NCBI GenBank assembly: GCA_903939735.1
Contig: CAJAIA010000001.1
Span: 165,169-229,168, forward strand
Source of the DNA: an uncultured Ignavibacteria bacterium
Lineage (GTDB): Bacteria; Bacteroidota; Ignavibacteria; Kapaibacteriales; Kapaibacteriaceae
Direction: 5' to 3'
DNA length: 64,000 bases
Below, piece by piece: positions 55,271-64,000 of the stretch. The notes beneath the pieces were generated by a model. It ran no database searches, had not been told where the DNA came from, and saw only the letters and a list, made by a program, of their open reading frames with translations. The position numbers and the translations under genes are program-made. How positions within the stretch are numbered: position 1 is the first letter of the stretch; each line of letters begins with the position of its first letter.

Positions 55271-57375
55271 GACTGTGTGCCTTTCGTCGTTCGTGGAGTT
55301 GCCGTCGAGCGAATCGCAACGATTGTTACATCGTCATGTGCATCGGCTCCCTGGGCATAGTCCTCAAGGTGGTGTTGAATGGAGGTCACAAGATCCTTTG
55401 CAGAGTCAGCAGTTGTCGACGTCAGCAGGGCGCTGACTGTCGCAACGCCGATCTCTTGCATCGCACCGTTGCGACGTTCTGTGACGCCATCTGTGGTCAG
55501 TAAACAAACATCATCTGGCAGGAGTTCGATATGTCGCTCTTCGAGTTCCGTGCGGAATTGCTCAGGTGAAATCAGTCCGATTGCGACACCCTTTGGACGG
55601 ATGATTTGCACGCCATCGCGGTTCCTGACCATCATCGGTGAATGTCCGGCACGTGCATACACCAATGTTGAGGTCTCCGGGCGAAGCTGAACACAGCTCA
55701 TCGTGATGTACGACCGTTTGTCCATCTGTCCGCTCAAGGTTAAGCTCAGACGATACAACAAATCCGCTGGCCCGGTAGCTTCACGCACTTCTGCGAGCAC
55801 GGCACCCTTGAGCGTTGCCATGTAGAGCGCAGCGGGTATCCCCTTACCTGCGACGTCAGCGATAACCACTCCGATCGAACCATCAGCAAAACGGACGTAG
55901 TCGAAGTAGTCACCGCCAACCTCCGAGGCAGGAACCATCACGCCGAAGAGATCAAAATGCGCGACGTCGGGGTGTGACCGTGGAAGCAATGATGTTTGAA
56001 TTTCTCGGGCAACATCGGCCTCGTTCTGGAGTCGTTCACGCTCGAGAGCTGATTGATGCAACCGGGATTGTTCGATGGCAATCGAGAGGATATCTCCAAA
56101 TGCAGCCAAGACACGATAATCATCAGGATGGAAGCCATACTCGATGGTCATGAAGGCTACGAGTGTTGCACATCGCACACCATCAACAGCAATCGGCACG
56201 ATGATCATGGAGCGAACCGCAAGCGAGCGGATGTCAACACCATAGTCGGCAAGCGTATCAATAACGATAGCACGGTCTGCTGTGTCAATACACTCACGTA
56301 AAAGTGGATTACGTTGAAGCGATTGAACATACTCGGCATGTACTTGCTGTGTCGCAACAACCTTCGCTGCATCGCCGAGGCCGAGTTCAGCCCAAGCTCC
56401 ATGCGCTTGTGTAACGCGCACCGTGAGATCCGCAGTACGAGCTAGGATGTGCTCAATTGATGCAGACTCAGCCATAAGGCGAGCGAGCTGCGCAAGTGAG
56501 TCAATCTCGAGCGACCGACGGTCTACGATGGAACTGTTCGGGAGTGCAATGAGAATGCTCACCATGAGACGCGCGAAAACCACAACTCCCAGAACATGCA
56601 CGACGCCGATAAACATGTTGAGTCCACCCACTAACGTCCGAGCCGACAACGCCAGTACCGTATCCGATTGCAGATACACGACCAGCATCAGAACCGATGC
56701 GAAAACCGCACACCCCGTCAGCCAGAGAAGACGAAGCTTCTTATCAAGTGAGAGCGTCTGCAGCCATGGTAGACGCGGTGCGTTAACAATGGCAAGAATT
56801 GCACTCGTGATCGTCGCCATGATCATGATCGGGATGCCTGCGTCCGATGCAATCGACAAGGATGCTCCGAGCAGCATCGCCCCGAGCATTATCGACTGTG
56901 TCACGAAGTAAGCACGAAGACGCCGTGAAGGTCGCGAGCGCATAACAGCGACGAAGAAGCCGACAACGCCCGATACCAGAATCACCGAGGCCAGCCCGAG
57001 AATCCGCGACACAACGGAGGCGACAACCCCAGAGTGTGCGAGAAGATCGTTCGGAATCAATGCTCCAAGAACGAGCACGACGAGTGCCGTTACAGCGTAC
57101 ACGGTAAGGAACCACGACATCACATCGAACGAGCTCTGCGATCGCCGCGAGCGGACAAGAGCGGCAGTGATTGCAATCACACCCGCGACACACACGAGGC
57201 CGATCGTCGACAGCAGTGCCGCACGAGATGAGAACGATGCACCATCAGACGAATTACCAAACGGTACGACTACTCCGAGTACGGCATGCAACACAATGGA
57301 AACAACAACAAGGAGAATCCAGAATACCATCTGAACTCCCCCATTGACCAGTGTACGTCGTGTTGCTGATTGCAT
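55267..57375 (-). CDS. Membrane-anchored PP2C-type serine phosphatase with GAF domain (RsbU-like)
   Basis: A 702-residue protein: seven or so helices up to residue about 285, a GAF domain (about 300-450), and a SpoIIE/PP2C phosphatase domain (about 470-690) with SEVGGDYFDYVR, VVIADVAGKGIPAALYMAT and the late DAHDDVTIVAIR Asp-Asp pair. It should dephosphorylate the STAS protein in response to a membrane or ligand signal. Starts at ATG 57375 after GGAG. It heads the rsbU-V-W-ccm series. Confidence 0.9.
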   Translation of the reverse strand: MQSATRRTLVNGGVQMVFWILLVVVSIVLHAVLGVVVPFGNSSDGASFSSRAALLSTIGLVCVAGVIAITAALVRSRRSQSSFDVMSWFLTVYAVTALVVLVLGALIPNDLLAHSGVVASVVSRILGLASVILVSGVVGFFVAVMRSRPSRRLRAYFVTQSIMLGAMLLGASLSIASDAGIPIMIMATITSAILAIVNAPRLPWLQTLSLDKKLRLLWLTGCAVFASVLMLVVYLQSDTVLALSARTLVGGLNMFIGVVHVLGVVVFARLMVSILIALPNSSIVDRRSLEIDSLAQLARLMAESASIEHILARTADLTVRVTQAHGAWAELGLGDAAKVVATQQVHAEYVQSLQRNPLLRECIDTADRAIVIDTLADYGVDIRSLAVRSMIIVPIAVDGVRCATLVAFMTIEYGFHPDDYRVLAAFGDILSIAIEQSRLHQSALERERLQNEADVAREIQTSLLPRSHPDVAHFDLFGVMVPASEVGGDYFDYVRFADGSIGVVIADVAGKGIPAALYMATLKGAVLAEVREATGPADLLYRLSLTLSGQMDKRSYITMSCVQLRPETSTLVYARAGHSPMMVRNRDGVQIIRPKGVAIGLISPEQFRTELEERHIELLPDDVCLLTTDGVTERRNGAMQEIGVATVSALLTSTTADSAKDLVTSIQHHLEDYAQGADAHDDVTIVAIRSTATPRTTKGTQS

Positions 57376-57425
57376 TTCGTGATTCTCCAAGCCCCGGGTA
57401 CGCGCACTCACTGCAAAGGTTGCAC

Positions 57426-57812
57426 TCAGTGCCCGTCGATATATCGAATACCACTGGCATGGAGCTCTGGAATCCGAACACCGTTGGTAATTGTCTCGCG
57501 AAGAACACCCTGGGCAAGAACTTCACCATGGAGATCCGTCGGGACGCCCAGCGCTGGGTCGATGAACTTCATCTTGATTTCTGCAGAGCCATCAGAGATC
57601 GTAAGCCAACACCCCTCGTCCTGACAGACATTCCCAACCGTTGCGCGAAGCGCTACGACACGGCCCACATTGCGGTGGTCGATTGCCTCACGTACCGAAA
57701 TCGTCTGAACCGAATCGGAAGGAGGAACTCCGAGATAGTCTGGCTTTCCGCAACCAACAAGGATGAGGCCAGCGAGGTGGAGGGTGATGCTGAAACCACG
57801 CACAAGCTTCAT
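57426..57812 (-). CDS. DUF4920-like lipoprotein
   Basis: A 128-residue lipoprotein with lipobox LVGC (Cys about residue 22) and a small OB-like domain containing ATVGNVCQDEGCWLTISDG and DLHGEVLAQGVLRE. This is the pattern of DUF4920, whose two Cys in CQxxGCW might bind a metal or form a disulfide. The function is unknown. The start ATG 57812 follows the tRNA terminator; the gene is 50 bases before rsbU. Confidence 0.8.
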   Translation of the reverse strand: MKLVRGFSITLHLAGLILVGCGKPDYLGVPPSDSVQTISVREAIDHRNVGRVVALRATVGNVCQDEGCWLTISDGSAEIKMKFIDPALGVPTDLHGEVLAQGVLRETITNGVRIPELHASGIRYIDGH

Positions 57813-57830
57813 ATCCGGGACTTTCTCGTA

Positions 57831-57868
57831 AACGAACAACGCCCACTATGCTGTAGCATAGCGGGCGT
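57831..57868 (-). terminator. Terminator-like hairpin of tRNA-Thr
   Basis: A 14-bp stem at 57839-57868 (minus strand ACGCCCGCTATGCT, AC, AGCATAGTGGGCGT) followed by TGTTCGTTT. The single non-Watson-Crick pair is a G-U in the minus transcript but an A-C in the plus, so it belongs to the minus strand. Confidence 0.7.
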
Positions 57869-57879
57869 GTATACATCAG

Positions 57880-57952
57880 AGCCAATGACCGGACTTGAAC
57901 CGGTGACCTGCTCATTACGAATGAGCTGCTCTACCAGCTGAGCTACATTGGC
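57880..57952 (-). tRNA. tRNA-Thr (CGU anticodon)
   Basis: 73 bases with the full cloverleaf. The acceptor GCCAATG pairs with CATTGGC, the D arm is GCTCAGCTGGTAGAGC, and the anticodon stem-loop is GCTCA-TTCGTAA-TGAGC with anticodon CGT, reading ACG. The T arm is ACCGG-TTCAAGT-CCGGT and the discriminator base is U. CCA is not encoded. It is a single tRNA, preceded by a good promoter match and followed by a terminator. Confidence 0.97.
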
Positions 57953-57969
57953 ATAGCAAAAACGGAGGG

Positions 57970-58000
57970 CAAAGTTAGCGTGATCATTGCACTTCACCAA
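57970..58000 (-). promoter_or_regulatory. Promoter of tRNA-Thr
   Basis: On the minus strand TTG (58000-57998), 20 bases, then TAACTTTG (57977-57970), 17 bases before the tRNA 5' end. This agrees with the Bacteroidota form TTG-N17-20-TAnnTTTG and is the best full promoter match found in the window. Confidence 0.7.
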
Positions 58001-58023
58001 ACTGGCTATGTGGCCGCACGACG

Positions 58024-58767
58024 TCACTTCCCAGCCACCTTGGTGACTGTGCCGTAGACCGGCAGGTTGAAGCTATCATCGTCGCCATTGCCGCGTGCCA
58101 CGAACCGAAGACCACCATAAATCTGACCGGCTGTCTTTGGAGTGATAGAGACCGTTACGGTGCGTGTCGATCTTGGTGTGATTACCTCGTTTGGTGTGAG
58201 ATCAGACGTGACATCCTGGTCGTAGACGAGGTCGGCAATGGTCACCGGTAGATCTGACTCATTCTGGATCGTGATCTCTGATATGGATCTACGTCCAACG
58301 ACGGCATCATTGAATGGGATGAACAGGGACGGTCCGATGGTCAGCGCACGCTGAAGCGTGACTTGGAGCATCATGTTCGATTCCAATGTATCGCCCATGT
58401 GTGCCGTGCGGATACGGACATTCTTCTGGATCATTCCATGTTGCGATGTAGTGACATTGAGTCGAATCTTCACATGTGCCGTATCGCCCGGTAACAGCAC
58501 CGTACGATCTGGGTCGGTCTTGGTACAGCCGCACCCCGGCTTGATCTCGACGATGTTCACAGCGCCGGCCTTTGCCGTGTTGACGATCGGAATCTCAGTG
58601 TCGAGATACAGCGTCGCTGGCAGGCGCATCGTGCCCCAATCATGCAACGTTGGTATCGACACCGACGAGGGGGCTGATTGTTGCGCACGCACAGGATGCG
58701 CAAACAAGACTGCACCTAGTGCGATGATGAGCAATGCAAAGCGGTATGAGAGGAGATGCATACGCAT
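58024..58767 (-). CDS. DUF1573-domain exported protein
   Basis: A 247-residue protein with a signal peptide (residues 1-28, FALLIIALGAVLFAHPVRA) and a DUF1573 domain (about 42-145) holding the typical IKPGCGCTKTD motif, then an ASH-like second module (about 150-245). DUF1573 proteins are very common in Bacteroidota, and no function is established. It lies 21 bases downstream of the glycosylase gene. Confidence 0.88.
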   Translation of the reverse strand: MRMHLLSYRFALLIIALGAVLFAHPVRAQQSAPSSVSIPTLHDWGTMRLPATLYLDTEIPIVNTAKAGAVNIVEIKPGCGCTKTDPDRTVLLPGDTAHVKIRLNVTTSQHGMIQKNVRIRTAHMGDTLESNMMLQVTLQRALTIGPSLFIPFNDAVVGRRSISEITIQNESDLPVTIADLVYDQDVTSDLTPNEVITPRSTRTVTVSITPKTAGQIYGGLRFVARGNGDDDSFNLPVYGTVTKVAGK

Positions 58768-58788
58768 GAAGCTTGGTGTAGGCCGAAA

Positions 58789-59475
58789 CTACGGCGTGAA
58801 AAGCGAGCGAAAGGTGTTGACGTACCGATCAACATAGGCAACGCGTTGCGAACGACGATACTGCATGATAAATCGTGGGTGTTCGAGATAGACAACGTGA
58901 TCCAGGCCAACTGCGGAGCGTATCTCACGTTCAACAACCTGCTTGAGTGCGCCCGAGCCTAGCACCACTGCCACATCTGTGCGGAGTCCAGCCCTGATCT
59001 GCTTCTTCATGCATGCTACTGCATATGGCACAACCGCAGCACGGAGTTCCGGTGTGTCGTAGAAGTTCATATTCACACCGTCGCGAACATAGCCATGCGG
59101 CGAGACTGCACCGAGATAGATATCTCGATAGAACTCTGCTGGTCCACCGTACGCATCAATCACATCCGAGATAAACTCTGCTGAGATTTCACGACGTCCA
59201 GCAACGCTCGTAGTGATACCTAACTGATGGACAACGGCCCATGGATCAGTGAAGGCAAGACCCGTTAGTCCAGCACCGAAACGACCGGGATTGATGCCCC
59301 ATACGCTGAGGCGAGCAGGTGCATCGACGTAGAACTTCGTGACCATACTGCGCACCACACGCCGAATCTCGGGCTCAAGGTATGGATTCAATACCTCGAC
59401 ACCGGCAGGAAGTGCCGGCGGAGCGAGACGCGTGAGAAACGACGCAATCGCTGATGCGAAGGACTTAGAAGCCAT
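58789..59475 (-). CDS. SMUG2-like uracil-DNA glycosylase (DUF4918)
   Basis: A 228-residue protein of the DUF4918/SMUG2 branch of the uracil-DNA glycosylase superfamily. The active-site loop LSVWGINPGRFGAGLTG corresponds to GMNPG of SMUG1, and VYLEHPRFIMQYRR carries the second motif with its His. It would excise uracil or related damaged bases. It starts at ATG 59475, overlapping the carboxypeptidase stop by 11 bases. It is the second repair glycosylase in the window besides nth. Confidence 0.88.
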   Translation of the reverse strand: MASKSFASAIASFLTRLAPPALPAGVEVLNPYLEPEIRRVVRSMVTKFYVDAPARLSVWGINPGRFGAGLTGLAFTDPWAVVHQLGITTSVAGRREISAEFISDVIDAYGGPAEFYRDIYLGAVSPHGYVRDGVNMNFYDTPELRAAVVPYAVACMKKQIRAGLRTDVAVVLGSGALKQVVEREIRSAVGLDHVVYLEHPRFIMQYRRSQRVAYVDRYVNTFRSLFTP

Positions 59476-60961
59476 ACACGTTGCGTGCTTTGGCACCAAC
59501 GTATGCGAGGAAGTCCTGCTCAGTAAGATCGCGGCCGGTGACGCGCTGAATAATCTCACGCGGCAGTTCTGTACGACCTGCAGCATGAATGTTCGACCGC
59601 ATCCATCCGAGAATCGGAGCGAAGTTGCCATTGGCGATATGCGATGATGCGTCCGGAAGATCCTTTTGCATCGCATTCCACTCCATGGCAGCATAGAGCT
59701 TACCAAGGGTGTACGACGGGAAGTATCCAATGCCACCAAACGACCAATGCACGTCCTGCAAACAACCGTCTGCATCGTTTGGTGGTTCAACACCAAGCGC
59801 TTCCTTCATCTTTGCATTCCAGACCGACGGAACGTCTGCAACGGCGAGATCGCCTGTCAACAAATCACGTTCAATCTCGAACCGAAGTATGATGTGCAGG
59901 TTGTAGGTCAGTTCATCACTCTCGACACGATTGAGCGATGGCTGCATCTTGTTAATGGCCTGATAGAAGGATCGTGGCGTCTGATCCTTGAGCTGATCCG
60001 GGAATGCATCACGAAGGATCGGGAACGCCCAGTGCCAGAACTCCTCACTTCGCGCAACAACATTTTCCCAGAAGAGTGACTGCGACTCATGGATCCCCAT
60101 GCTCGCCCCCTGACCTGAAAACGTGCGCGCGATGTCGTCGGGAATCCCCTGCTCGTACATACCGTGGCCAGCCTCGTGGATGAGCCCAAAGAGACACGAT
60201 CGAAGGTCCTGCTCACGAATGCGCGTCGTCAGGCGAACGTCCTTGTTTCCAAAGTTGGTGCAGAATGGATGCGCCGAAAGATCGACACGACCAGTTGTCA
60301 TATCGAAGCCAAGCTTCGTAATGATCGATGTTGCCGTCGCAAGCTGCGTGTCCTTGCCAAAGGAGCGGTAGAGCACCGCATCCGACACTGCATTCTGGCG
60401 TGGCGTGATCTCGCTAAGAAGGTCGACGGTGCCTTCACGCAGCCGCGTAAACAGCGGCGTGAGAACGTCTACAGTCAGCCCTGGCTCAAACATATCGAGC
60501 AAGGCATCATACGGATGTGCTGTTGGACCAAGCAGTTCGGCCTCGCGGCGCTTTAAATCGACCGTCTTCGTGAGAAGCGGCTGAAAGATCGAGAAGTCCG
60601 ATGCCTGCCGCGATCGCTTCCACGCATCCTGTGCCATCGCTGCTGTACGCGCTTGCTCCTCAACCAGTTCTGCTGGTAAGCGTCGCGCACGATCGTGATC
60701 CTTCACAAACGTCGCCACGACACGCTGCTTCCGCACATCGAGCACACTCGACGCTGCTTGTGCCTCAGACGCGAGCGCAACTGCCGAGTCGTCAGTCGTG
60801 AATCCGTGAATGAGTGTCGAGAGGGTCGCGAGCTGATTAGCTCGGGACTCCACGGCACCATCTGGCATGTACGTTTCCTGGTCCCAGCCAAGTGCAGCAC
60901 TCGCCGCACCAAGGTCGGTGATCAGTTGCATACGATGAAGCAGTTGCTCGTAAGCAGACAT
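59465..60961 (-). CDS. M32 family metallocarboxypeptidase (carboxypeptidase Taq)
   Basis: A 498-residue M32 carboxypeptidase. The zinc motif HEAGH is in GLIHEAGHGMYEQGIP (about residue 265), and the third ligand Glu is in GIHESQSLFWEN. The DQETYMP near the N-terminus and YNLHIILRFEIERDL near the end are characteristic. It removes residues from peptide C-termini in the cytoplasm. A GAAGGA ribosome site precedes the start. It ends inside the glycosylase gene. Confidence 0.94.
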   Translation of the reverse strand: MSAYEQLLHRMQLITDLGAASAALGWDQETYMPDGAVESRANQLATLSTLIHGFTTDDSAVALASEAQAASSVLDVRKQRVVATFVKDHDRARRLPAELVEEQARTAAMAQDAWKRSRQASDFSIFQPLLTKTVDLKRREAELLGPTAHPYDALLDMFEPGLTVDVLTPLFTRLREGTVDLLSEITPRQNAVSDAVLYRSFGKDTQLATATSIITKLGFDMTTGRVDLSAHPFCTNFGNKDVRLTTRIREQDLRSCLFGLIHEAGHGMYEQGIPDDIARTFSGQGASMGIHESQSLFWENVVARSEEFWHWAFPILRDAFPDQLKDQTPRSFYQAINKMQPSLNRVESDELTYNLHIILRFEIERDLLTGDLAVADVPSVWNAKMKEALGVEPPNDADGCLQDVHWSFGGIGYFPSYTLGKLYAAMEWNAMQKDLPDASSHIANGNFAPILGWMRSNIHAAGRTELPREIIQRVTGRDLTEQDFLAYVGAKARNVYGF

Positions 60962-61002
60962 TCTACGTTCCTTCTCTGATGTGTCCGTCGATGATGCGTG
61001 TG

Positions 61003-62049
61003 TTAGATGATCATCAGGGCATCACCGTAGCCGAAGACACGATAGTCGCTCTTCAGTGCACGCTTGTATGCCTTGAACATCTGATCCTTCCCACCAGCAT
61101 ATGCTGTTGCAACCAGCAGCGACGGCGAGGCCGGTTGGTGGAAGTTTGTGATGAAGCGATTCGCAATCTTGAACTCATACGGCGGGTGGATGAACTTATC
61201 TGTCCAACCCTTGTTTGGCTTCACAATGCCACTCGTGAGAACACTCGATTCGAGTGCACGCACAACACTGCAACCAACGGCATAGACGTTCTTCTTGGAC
61301 TTGAGCGCCTTGTTGATCACATCTGCAGAGTCCTTCGTGATTTCGAAGTACTCGCTGTACATACGGTGCTTTGTTAGATCCTCAACTTCGATCGTTTCGA
61401 AGATGCCCTGACCAATGTTCAGCTGGACCGTTGCAACCTTGATGCCCTTCTTTTCCGCGGCCTTGAGAAGCTTTTCCGAGAAGTGCAAACCAGCTGTCGG
61501 CGGTGCAATCGAGCCCACCTTACCTGGATTTGCAAAGACGCACTGATACGTCTCCTTGTCGGCATCGGTTGGTTCACGCTTGACGTATTCCGGCAGCGGC
61601 ATTTGACCGATGCGCTCAATCACCTCGTGGAGATCCCCATCGTAGGAGAAACGAACGGTACGACCACGTGATGTGGTGTTGTCGATGATCTCGCAGTAGA
61701 AACGGTTATTGTCGAAGTAAATCTTGTTGCCGATGCGCACCTTACGGGCCGGCTCAACAAGAACATCCCAGATGCGCTCTTGAGCCTTGAGCTCGCGAAG
61801 CAGCATCACTTCGATCTTTGCGTTCGTCTTCTCCTTCTTGCCGAAGAGGCGTGCCGGGAACACCTTGGTGTCGTTAACCACGATCACGTCGCCCTTGTCC
61901 ATGTACTGGAGAATGTCCTTGAAGTGCTTGTCTTCAATCTCCCCCGTTTCACGGTTGAGGACCATCATTTTTGAGGATTCGCGGGGATCTGCTGGATACT
62001 TCGCAACAGCGTTTTTCGGGACGGAGAACTTGAACTCAGAGAGCTTCAT
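61003..62049 (-). CDS. queA: S-adenosylmethionine:tRNA ribosyltransferase-isomerase QueA
   Basis: A 348-residue QueA that converts preQ1 in tRNA to epoxyqueuosine, using SAM as ribosyl donor. It has VVNDTKVFPARLFG, APPTAGLHFSEKLL and ITNFHQPASPSLL. It pairs functionally with tgt at 10913. It is unusually Lys-rich for the region, in the style of Bacteroidota QueA (MKLSEFKF start). The start at 62049 follows a perfect TATCTTTG box 30 bases upstream. Confidence 0.96.
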   Translation of the reverse strand: MKLSEFKFSVPKNAVAKYPADPRESSKMMVLNRETGEIEDKHFKDILQYMDKGDVIVVNDTKVFPARLFGKKEKTNAKIEVMLLRELKAQERIWDVLVEPARKVRIGNKIYFDNNRFYCEIIDNTTSRGRTVRFSYDGDLHEVIERIGQMPLPEYVKREPTDADKETYQCVFANPGKVGSIAPPTAGLHFSEKLLKAAEKKGIKVATVQLNIGQGIFETIEVEDLTKHRMYSEYFEITKDSADVINKALKSKKNVYAVGCSVVRALESSVLTSGIVKPNKGWTDKFIHPPYEFKIANRFITNFHQPASPSLLVATAYAGGKDQMFKAYKRALKSDYRVFGYGDALMII

Positions 62050-62079
62050 GGAGTAGGTAGATCGGTAAAAAGGAAACCA

Positions 62080-62087
62080 CAAAGATA
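62080..62087 (-). promoter_or_regulatory. TAnnTTTG -7 box of queA
   Basis: The minus strand reads TATCTTTG, a full match to the -7 consensus, 30 bases before the queA ATG; a classic untranslated leader is possible here. No clear -33 TTG at 17-20 bases. Confidence 0.45.
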
Positions 62088-62134
62088 CGACGATTTAGAG
62101 GCGAATGCCAGTGATTTCCGCGTAGAAACCAGAT

Positions 62135-63481
62135 TCACTGAAGACGTGCAAGGTGATAGAAATGCTCGACTTGCAGCGATAACACGAGGATAACAACAGT
62201 CCACCACCACCGTGATCGCACGAGTGTACGGAGGTGTTCGCGAGGTGCTTCCCCAAGGCGTGCGATGGCCAGTGCGGCAAGGGGCATGATCAGCGGTATG
62301 GCTGGGAGATGGAACCGCGGGAGCGCGAACGCGACGAGGTATGGGAGCATGCCCGCAACGATGACCAACACGATGAGCCGTCCATGAAGTCCGCCCAGCT
62401 GCACACCGATGAAGAACGCTGACAGCGCTGCGATGATCACGAGAAGATAGGTGCCGGCTTCGAAGGCCAACAGAGGAAGGGCCGCCCGATTCGACATGCC
62501 ATAGGCTTGCTGGATCAGCCGGGTTGCCGAATAGTCCATTCCCCAGTAGCCCCGTGCGCGATTGGTAATGCGATACAGGGTGCGCCATGGATGCTCACCC
62601 ATGTAGGTAAGCGCGGCATTGGTCATGGATCGGCGCTCTTCGAGCGATGCCTGTGCTGGGTTACGGTGCGGTATGCAGGCTGCGAGCCATGCTGCGGCAT
62701 CGGGATCGATCTGATCGAAACCACGCTGTCCGAAATGTCCTGTCTTGTAATCGGGCGTGTAGGGCGTATTACTGAGAAGGAGATTCCACTCGTTGTTCGT
62801 CGAAATGGTCATCCCCTGGCCTGCACGAGCGTTGTGCTGCATCACAGGCATGATAGCTGCCGCGAGCACGAGTGCTGTAATCATGCAGGCACCGAACGCC
62901 TGTGTGCGGGACACGTGGCGTTGCCATGCGTGATAGAGTATCGCTGCCGCGCAGACCGCCACGACGAGTCCGGAAGCTGGGCGAGTGAGTACCGCGATGG
63001 CCATTGCCAATGATGCCAAACCCCATCGCGTCCAGGACCACGTACGAAGACACTGGATCGTCAACCCAACGGCCGCGACAACTGCGATAGCCGTCACGGG
63101 CTGTGAGGAGATCTGCGTGGCGGCGAGGATTGTATGTCCGTAACAGGAAGCAAGAATCGCAACAATCATCGTCGAGCGGGACCAGCCGAGCAGGATCACC
63201 GAGAACCACACGCTCACAATGACGACACCGCTTGTGAGGACGACTCCAATAGCATGATCCACAGCCACCGTGCGACCCATGATCCCGTACACTGGTGCTA
63301 CGACGAACGATGTTCCGGGTGGGAAGTAGTAGTGGGCACCCGAACCAGCGACAACTTCGAGGGCTTGTGTGGCATACGATGGACCATCCTCCCCTTGCGG
63401 CTGATCCGGAAGGAAGGCATATGCTGTAAGCAGACGGAGGAGAATTCCGACGATGACGATGCTAATTATGCGCGTCTTCAT
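62135..63481 (-). CDS. GT39-like integral membrane glycosyltransferase
   Basis: A 448-residue protein with about ten membrane helices. The first extracytoplasmic loop carries [12 protein letters not shown], with the acidic pair where GT-C enzymes bind the lipid-linked sugar, and a later loop has [20 protein letters not shown]. It resembles dolichyl-phosphate mannosyltransferase-like (ArnT/PMT) proteins of bacteria, which glycosylate proteins or lipids across the membrane. Donor and acceptor are unknown. It is divergent from uvrB. Confidence 0.72.
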   Translation of the reverse strand: MKTRIISIVIVGILLRLLTAYAFLPDQPQGEDGPSYATQALEVVAGSGAHYYFPPGTSFVVAPVYGIMGRTVAVDHAIGVVLTSGVVIVSVWFSVILLGWSRSTMIVAILASCYGHTILAATQISSQPVTAIAVVAAVGLTIQCLRTWSWTRWGLASLAMAIAVLTRPASGLVVAVCAAAILYHAWQRHVSRTQAFGACMITALVLAAAIMPVMQHNARAGQGMTISTNNEWNLLLSNTPYTPDYKTGHFGQRGFDQIDPDAAAWLAACIPHRNPAQASLEERRSMTNAALTYMGEHPWRTLYRITNRARGYWGMDYSATRLIQQAYGMSNRAALPLLAFEAGTYLLVIIAALSAFFIGVQLGGLHGRLIVLVIVAGMLPYLVAFALPRFHLPAIPLIMPLAALAIARLGEAPREHLRTLVRSRWWWTVVILVLSLQVEHFYHLARLQ

Positions 63482-63540
63482 ACTACGAATATCGCATTCT
63501 CGTCGTACGTTCGCAGGTTATTCTCGCTTCACTAGGCACC

Positions 63541-64000
63541 ATGTCCGTCTTCGATCTCCATACCAAGTATCAACCCTCCGGGGACCAGCCACGCGCTATT
63601 GCAGAGCTTGCCGAAGGTCTGCGCGAGGGACGTAAAAGTCAGGTGTTGCTCGGTGTCACAGGCTCCGGCAAAACATTCACGATGTCCAATGTGATTCGTG
63701 AAGTAGAACGTCCGACGTTGGTGATTTCACCCAACAAGACGCTCGCTGCACAGCTGTACGGTGAATTCAAGAGCTTCTTTCCGAACAACGCGGTTGAGTT
63801 CTTCATCTCCTACTACGACTACTATCAGCCGGAAGCATACGTTCCATCGACTGACGTCTTTATCGAGAAGGACTTCTCGATTAACGACGAGATCGACCGA
63901 TTACGTCTGCGTGCAACGAGTGCGCTCGTCGAGGGACGTCGTGATGTGATTGTCGTTGCATCGGTATCGTGCATCTACGGCATTGGTGCTAAGGCAGACT
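63541..64000 (+). CDS. uvrB: Excinuclease ABC subunit B (5' part)
   Basis: The first 153 codons of UvrB, cut by the window end. The Walker A motif is [10 protein letters not shown] (about residue 39), [20 protein letters not shown] and [15 protein letters not shown] (beta-hairpin region) follow, then [11 protein letters not shown]. UvrB loads the damage onto the UvrAB complex for nucleotide excision. The start at 63541 is the natural one. About 500 residues are missing. Confidence 0.97.
   Translation, partial: MSVFDLHTKYQPSGDQPRAIAELAEGLREGRKSQVLLGVTGSGKTFTMSNVIREVERPTLVISPNKTLAAQLYGEFKSFFPNNAVEFFISYYDYYQPEAYVPSTDVFIEKDFSINDEIDRLRLRATSALVEGRRDVIVVASVSCIYGIGAKAD

Noticed and set aside
57351-57941. 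Plus-strand open frame of 196 codons over rsbU, the lipoprotein gene and the tRNA
   Set aside because: It reads through a tRNA gene and its terminator in the antisense direction; not coding.

Overview
The window is a gene-dense bacterial chromosome segment (about 56 protein genes, one tRNA, no gap without a gene above about 250 bases). No mobile element, CRISPR array, rRNA or plasmid feature was seen. Several signs point to the Bacteroidota/Chlorobiota (FCB) group. Three large secreted proteins have type-IX-secretion-like C-terminal tails. OmpA-type double-domain envelope proteins are present. The best promoter-like sites match the Bacteroidota -7 consensus TAnnTTTG. QueA, AccD, MnmA and RibBA resemble those of that group. 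GC content looks moderate (mid-50s by eye). Candidatus Kapaibacteria/Kryptonia-type lineages would fit, but this is inference from gene content, not a phylogenetic result.

Layout. 1-12058, nearly all minus strand: AlbA/Schlafen-type regulator, oligopeptide-binding lipoprotein, hprK and hpf; a beta-barrel protein, arginase and accD; a secreted LamG/SGNH esterase; greA; ribBA and yajC; tgt. 12167-15350: peroxiredoxin, mnmA (minus), a PlsC-like acyltransferase, thioredoxin and a small partner protein. 15357-18356: a 999-residue secreted beta-propeller protein. 18491-21725: kbl, a 3-hydroxyacyl-CoA dehydrogenase and a LolC/E-like permease, each overlapping the next by ATGA. 21685-28687 (minus): yqeY, mutS2, accC, purL and doxX, tightly coupled. 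28804-31544: HAD hydrolase, def and aldehyde dehydrogenase. 31550-36747 (minus): rsmG, DUF4159, DUF4175 and a four-helix membrane protein. 36801-50241 (plus): GT2, nth and an envelope locus made of two paralogous OmpA proteins around a 1440-residue vWA/WD40/ASH secreted protein, followed by GT4, an IgGFc-binding-like secreted protein and an rRNA pseudouridine synthase. 50140-57375 (minus): an rsbU-rsbV-rsbW partner switch running directly into ccmC-D-E-E2-F. 57426-63481 (minus): DUF4920 lipoprotein, tRNA-Thr, DUF1573 protein, SMUG2-like glycosylase, M32 carboxypeptidase, queA and a GT39-like membrane protein. 63541-end: 5' part of uvrB.

How it fits together. Translation and tRNA modification are well represented (tgt and queA for queuosine, mnmA, rsmG, rluE-like, def, hpf). 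So are envelope and secretion functions, and cytochrome c maturation. The most unusual observations are a tRNA-guanine transglycosylase that has lost all four zinc ligands at exactly conserved spacing; a cytochrome c maturation operon with a cysteine-type CcmE plus a second CcmE-like protein that ends before the heme ligand; the coupled OmpA-vWA/WD40-OmpA surface locus; and TAnnTTTG boxes placed 3-7 bases before start codons, which suggests leaderless mRNAs.
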